From Rhizobium sp. SG_E_25_P2 (GTDB lineage: Bacteria; Pseudomonadota; Alphaproteobacteria; Rhizobiales; Rhizobiaceae): a DNA stretch of 55,946 nt. Position 1 is the first letter of the stretch. Each line of letters begins with the position of its first letter. Positions 52,997 to 55,946 of this stretch are shown piece by piece. Location of the stretch: contig NZ_JARXVM010000027.1 in NCBI RefSeq assembly GCF_029892285.1, positions 1 to 55,946 of the forward strand, written 5' to 3'. The position numbers and the translations under genes are program-made. A model generated the notes under the pieces. That model saw only the letters and a list, made by a program, of their open reading frames with translations, did no database searches and was not told the DNA's origin.

Positions 52997-53109
52997 GGTC
53001 GCCCGGCGTTCCCACGACGCCCCAGAGTGCAAAAAGACAGCCTTCGCCGCAACGGCGCCTGCCGCTTCCGCAAGGTTGCCGGGGCACCTTTATTTCCGGA
53101 ACGCAAATT

Positions 53110-53134
53110 CACCCGGTGATTTTGTCACCGGGCG
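53110..53134. terminator. Hairpin terminator after the channel gene, similar to the tRNA-fMet terminator
   Basis: CCCGGTGA (53112-53119) and TCACCGGG (53125-53132) form a perfect 8-bp stem with loop TTTTG. The sequence around it (about 53094-53138) aligns with the terminator at 55606-55635: both have GAACGCAAA on the left and a CAGG on the right, and the stems differ by compensating changes. It would end the channel transcript. Confidence 0.6.
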
Positions 53135-53148
53135 TCAGGCTGCTGACA

Positions 53149-53172
53149 CCCCCCTGGCCACAGCCAGGGGGG
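53149..53172. repeat. Perfect 10-bp hairpin before the IS1182 remnant
   Basis: CCCCCCTGGC (53149-53158) and GCCAGGGGGG (53163-53172) pair perfectly around CACA. It lies 16 nt before the ATG of the transposase remnant and may belong to the left end of the insertion element. Confidence 0.5.
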
Positions 53173-53188
53173 CGCAGTTCACTGGGAC

Positions 53189-53485
53189 ATGTTGAGAAAA
53201 CCCACTCTTCAACAAACAGCTCTCGAGATTGTGACGCTCGACGGGCTTGTCCCCAAGGATTACCTGCTTGGCAAGATCGACGCGGTGATCGACTTTTCCT
53301 CCAACAATCGTCGCATCGCCGGGCTCTACTGCGCCGACAATTGACGTCAATCGCAAGACGGCCAGGGGCAAGGCGATCTCCAAGCGAGGAAAAGAGACAG
53401 TCGAGCGCTGCTACGCCGGCTCCAAGCAGTTGCACGACCACCGCTACGCCCGTTATCGAGGCCCGATCAAGGTGCAATGGTCAGG
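53189..53485 (+). pseudogene. IS1182-family transposase remnant (internal deletion and frameshift)
   Basis: From the ATG at 53189 the frame gives MLRKPTLQQTALEIVTLDG, LVPKDYLLGKIDAVIDF and AGLYCADN, the start of an IS1182-family transposase, and then stops at 53342-53344. In another frame directly after, KTARGKAISKRGKETVERCYAGSKQ and LHDHRYARYRGPIKVQ match the C-terminal end of the same family. About 350 to 400 residues between them are missing. The element is inactive. It marks a past insertion between the aromatic operon and the rrn operon. The right end is approximate. Confidence 0.8.
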
Positions 53486-53513
53486 CTTTTTGGTAGTTTG
53501 CGCCCAAGTCAAA

Positions 53514-54185
53514 TTATCGGATGGCGGCGCACACGCTTTCATTGCCTTCCCATGCGCCGCCGAAACTCTCCGTTATAAGAAAGCCAAGCGAGACATATTC
53601 GTGATAGATGTCCATCACCGACCGCGCTGCAGTATCGTCCACGATCATATGCTGCCCAGCTCGCCGCATCGCGAGGCAGTTGCTTATATCGGCGCGGCAG
53701 ATTGCGTCACCATGCCCACCGTCGACATGAAACACGTCGAAATTCAAGTGCCGGTGATGCGTGGCCAGAACCGGCAGAACATCGCGAGAATCTTCTCCGA
53801 AAAATGTTACACGGCCCGGGAATGCGGATAGCAGATATTCCGCAGCAAGCGGCGTGTATTTTCTAGCGCAGATATCTACGCCGACATAATGCAGACTTGG
53901 GTTGGTCGACAACGCCAAGAGCGCGCTATGCCCGGCGTTGAACCCGATCTCCAGAAGCATGCGCTTCGATCTCAGTGTCCTATGGAAATTGCGCCGTTTG
54001 TGAGCGCGCGACGGGTTCGGCCCTTCCATAATCATAAAATCGGTTTGCCGATGATGGTAAAATAGATTTCCTTCGAGCTCTTCACCAGTGCTTCTCACGA
54101 TGTCATTGAGCGCCTTTAAATGCGCCCTGAACATATTAGAAAGCACTTCCTCCTTCTGATCTCCGATTGTGTATGCGCTTGCCAT
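53514..54185 (-). CDS. Class I SAM-dependent methyltransferase
   Basis: The protein has 223 residues. Motif I LLEIGFNAGHSALLAL (about 77-92) and a following acidic loop VGVDICA give the SAM-binding Rossmann fold, and FDVFHVDGGHG is the motif IV-like segment, as in Methyltransf_24 proteins. The acceptor is unknown. AGGAGG precedes the ATG at 54185. It is divergent from the glycosyltransferase-like gene across 209 nt with no clear signal. Both are somewhat less GC-rich than the rest of the window and lie beside an IS remnant, so acquisition by transfer is likely; they may modify a surface glycan. Confidence 0.8.
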   Translation of the reverse strand: MASAYTIGDQKEEVLSNMFRAHLKALNDIVRSTGEELEGNLFYHHRQTDFMIMEGPNPSRAHKRRNFHRTLRSKRMLLEIGFNAGHSALLALSTNPSLHYVGVDICARKYTPLAAEYLLSAFPGRVTFFGEDSRDVLPVLATHHRHLNFDVFHVDGGHGDAICRADISNCLAMRRAGQHMIVDDTAARSVMDIYHEYVSLGFLITESFGGAWEGNESVCAAIR

Positions 54186-54403
54186 AAAACCTCCTACTGC
54201 TCACTTTAGGTAAGGCCGTGGCACATATCCTGCCAACTGCGCGCGCCTACACCGATTGCGTTAGGTTTGGCATTTTTATCAACCATAGAGCAACGCTAGC
54301 AAGACTTGTTTTCGCTCCGTAGTGCTGCCACTGTGGGTTAGACGCCTTTGGATGCTAGGCTCTCGGCTTTGAACTCTAAAACCCAAGCGACGGATTGAAG
54401 GAG

Positions 54404-55384
54404 ATGACGCACTTGGCGATTTACACTTGGGAGAGCGAAGCTGACGATATTTTTAGTGCGAACCTACTGCCATACGCACCGTTCAAAATTATACTGAAAA
54501 CCAAGGATGACCCATGGTTTGTCCGCGAGTGGTTCCGACATCACGCAGCGATCGTCGGCCCCGAAAACATCGTGATCTTCGACAACTTGTCCACCGATGA
54601 ATCGGTGCTGTCGTTCTACGAAGAAGTCGAGCCATCAACCACTATTGTTCGCAACCGTTTTGGCGTGAACCACATCCATAACATTCACAAGTGTCCCGCA
54701 CTCTATGTTGCTCTCACGCAATACTGCGATCGTTTCTGTATCCTTGATACCGACGAGCGGCTGATCATGATGAACTCGCCAGACAGCATCGCGGCTCCTG
54801 GAGACATCGTCACCGCCTTATCGAGGCAACAACCCGACGTCTTCATCCCCACTCTCTGGCTTGGAAACGCCTTTAAATCGCCTAGGCACATGAAGATGAA
54901 CGCTGAAGCCGACATGATCAACGCGCTGCGATGGGGCAAGCCAATCATCTCGACCGGAGATATCCCGGAGGGATTCATCAATCACAACTGCCAGATCGGC
55001 AAGATGACCGATAAAGTGGCAGCAACGAGCCGGATGCTGCTGCTTCACCTTAAAAACCTTCACCCGGAACAGCGCATATCAGCAAATCTCCGGAAGCTTG
55101 AGAGCTACGGGTTCATCGACGTCGGGACGCCAGCCGAGGAAGCTATCCACTGCGATCCGAAGAAGATCAATAAAGGCGATGCGACATACTGGATTTCTGA
55201 AATCCACAATTTACTTCAGTCGAAAGATGCGCCTGAACAGCGCGCCCAAATGACAATTGAAGATGATCGGATAACCTATTCGTCCGATATCGCACGAATA
55301 CTCATGACCGCGTATTTCGAAAACAGCAGCCAGTTCTACGCTCAAGCCGACATCACCCCTTTTCAGGCGGCGGCTGAGAGGTAG
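54404..55384 (+). CDS. Glycosyltransferase family 2-like protein (Glyco_tranf_2_4 type)
   Basis: The protein has 326 residues. KDDPWFVREWFRHHAAIVGPEN followed by IVIFDNLSTDESVL is the opening pattern of GT2-like enzymes with the NxSTD motif, and FCILDTDERLIMM holds a DxDE metal and donor site. It should transfer a sugar from a nucleotide donor in the cytoplasm; there is no membrane segment. The start is uncertain: AAGGAG (54398-54403) directly abuts the ATG at 54404, and TTG at 54413, 9 nt after it, would fit that ribosome site better; TTG at 54395 has no site. Its lower GC and its place next to the IS remnant suggest foreign origin. Confidence 0.72.
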   Translation: MTHLAIYTWESEADDIFSANLLPYAPFKIILKTKDDPWFVREWFRHHAAIVGPENIVIFDNLSTDESVLSFYEEVEPSTTIVRNRFGVNHIHNIHKCPALYVALTQYCDRFCILDTDERLIMMNSPDSIAAPGDIVTALSRQQPDVFIPTLWLGNAFKSPRHMKMNAEADMINALRWGKPIISTGDIPEGFINHNCQIGKMTDKVAATSRMLLLHLKNLHPEQRISANLRKLESYGFIDVGTPAEEAIHCDPKKINKGDATYWISEIHNLLQSKDAPEQRAQMTIEDDRITYSSDIARILMTAYFENSSQFYAQADITPFQAAAER

Positions 55385-55605
55385 GCACATCACTGTCGGG
55401 TTTCATGACAAGTTTTCATTATTGGCAAAGACTGTTGATGATCAGCTCTGTGCCTATAGAGTTGACCAAAGATACGGCTGTGGCCAGGTCTGCGGCAGCA
55501 GAAGAGATTGTTGCTCGCCGACCGGAGAATTCCCATCGAAACCGACGCCTTGCTCACTCGAGACTGGCCTGCTTTACCCGCCTCCCGCTGCGGTTCCCTG
55601 AACGC

Positions 55606-55635
55606 AAAAACGCCCAGTGATTTTATCACTGAGCG
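55606..55635 (-). terminator. Rho-independent terminator of the rrn/tRNA-fMet operon
   Basis: On the minus strand CGCTCAGTGAT (55635-55625) and ATCACTGGGCG (55621-55611) form an 11-bp stem with one mismatch and a 3-nt loop, followed by TTTTT (55610-55606). It lies 16 nt after the tRNA-fMet 3' end. This is a good intrinsic terminator for the leftward rRNA operon. Confidence 0.85.
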
Positions 55636-55650
55636 TTCAGGAATTGATTT

Positions 55651-55727
<77 letters not shown>

Positions 55728-55731
55728 TTAC

Positions 55732-55787
55732 CAGATTTTTGCCGCAGGCAAAATATCGACAGATTTTTGCCGTAGGCAAAATATCGC
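55732..55787. repeat. Two tandem 28-nt hairpin repeats between 5S rRNA and tRNA-fMet
   Basis: Units at about 55732-55759 and 55760-55787 both read CAGATTTTTGCCG(C/T)AGGCAA then AATATCG. Each contains TTTTTGCC and GGCAAAA arms around a 3-nt loop. A related single copy is at 12971-12995. They lie in the rRNA operon spacer and could be RNA processing sites or a mobile palindromic repeat. Confidence 0.7.
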
Positions 55788-55882
55788 TTAGTCTAGCAAG
55801 GCCTCGACGCGACAGGTGTTTTGCGTTTTGCAAAAGACCGACAGCGCGGATTGTGAAGAGATTGAGATGTTTGCATTTTGCA

Positions 55883-55946
55883 GACCTGGCGGCGACCTAC
55901 TCTCCCGTGTCTTAAGACAAAGTACCATTGGCGCAGGGGCGTTTCA
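55883..55946 (-). rRNA. 5S ribosomal RNA, 3' part (cut by window edge)
   Basis: The minus strand reads CGTGAAACGCC-type sequence from the window edge, then GGTACTTTGTCTTAAGACAC, GGGAGAGTAGG and finally CGCCGCCAGGTCT, the conserved 3' half of alphaproteobacterial 5S rRNA. The 5' half lies beyond the right edge. The exact 3' end is accurate to within two or three bases. Confidence 0.9.

Noticed and set aside
55732-55787. Tandem repeats considered as a CRISPR fragment
   Set aside because: Units are directly adjacent without spacers, each is a small hairpin, and no cas gene is present.

Overview
The window reads as a chromosomal or large-replicon stretch of an alphaproteobacterium, most likely of the order Rhizobiales (Hyphomicrobiales). 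The evidence is the 5S rRNA followed by an initiator tRNA-fMet at the right edge (the usual end of an rrn operon in this order), GC-rich coding, the many LysR/GntR/RpiR regulators each beside a small catabolic operon, a biuret hydrolase of the rhizobial type and a NodD-like LysR regulator. Short hairpin repeats at 12971-12995 and 55732-55787 would fit a Brucella/Ochrobactrum-like genome, but I cannot fix the genus.

Layout. 1-5280: the tail of an enolase-superfamily dehydratase, then a leftward unit with a SnoaL-flavin monooxygenase, a zinc alcohol dehydrogenase and an AcoR-type activator; a near-perfect sigma-54 promoter and two palindromes lie in front of the dehydrogenase. 5429-12386: TetR regulator and nucleoside hydrolase leftward; divergently a 2-oxoglutarate/Fe(II) oxygenase, a DAO-type FAD oxidase and a polar amino-acid ABC transporter. 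12400-15033: a decayed class I aminotransferase, a GntR regulator and a kynureninase-like PLP enzyme. 15161-23083: RpiR regulator facing a Dpp-type peptide importer (its two ATPases fused), a self-cleaving DmpA-type aminopeptidase and a nitrilase-superfamily amidase. 23172-30668: a leftward biuret/triuret-type cassette (two isochorismatase-fold hydrolases, cupin, BMP/simple-sugar-type ABC importer) with a divergent LysR.

30807-40299 is the most interesting block: a MocR regulator facing a complete Nit1C nitrilase cluster (Sll0783-like protein, nitrilase, radical SAM, GNAT, AIR-synthase-like protein, glycosyltransferase, MSMEG_0570-like protein, flavoprotein) that ends in a LnmK-like double-hotdog gene. 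It is preceded by a near-perfect sigma-54 promoter and by repeated TTGAATGCA sites that may bind the MocR protein. The gene set looks biosynthetic, and its product cannot be read from the sequence.

40366-52996: a LysR/flavoprotein pair, then an eight-gene leftward aromatic ring-cleavage operon (alpha/beta hydrolase, EthD, extradiol dioxygenase, Rieske ferredoxin, FAD hydroxylase, MFS, FAH hydrolase, cyclase) with a divergent NodD-like LysR and an outer-membrane channel gene. The content and order resemble the flavonoid-degrading fde operon, and two nod-box-like sequences lie beside the LysR gene. 53110-55946: an IS1182-family remnant, a methyltransferase and a glycosyltransferase-like gene lie between two similar terminators, next to the end of an rrn operon.
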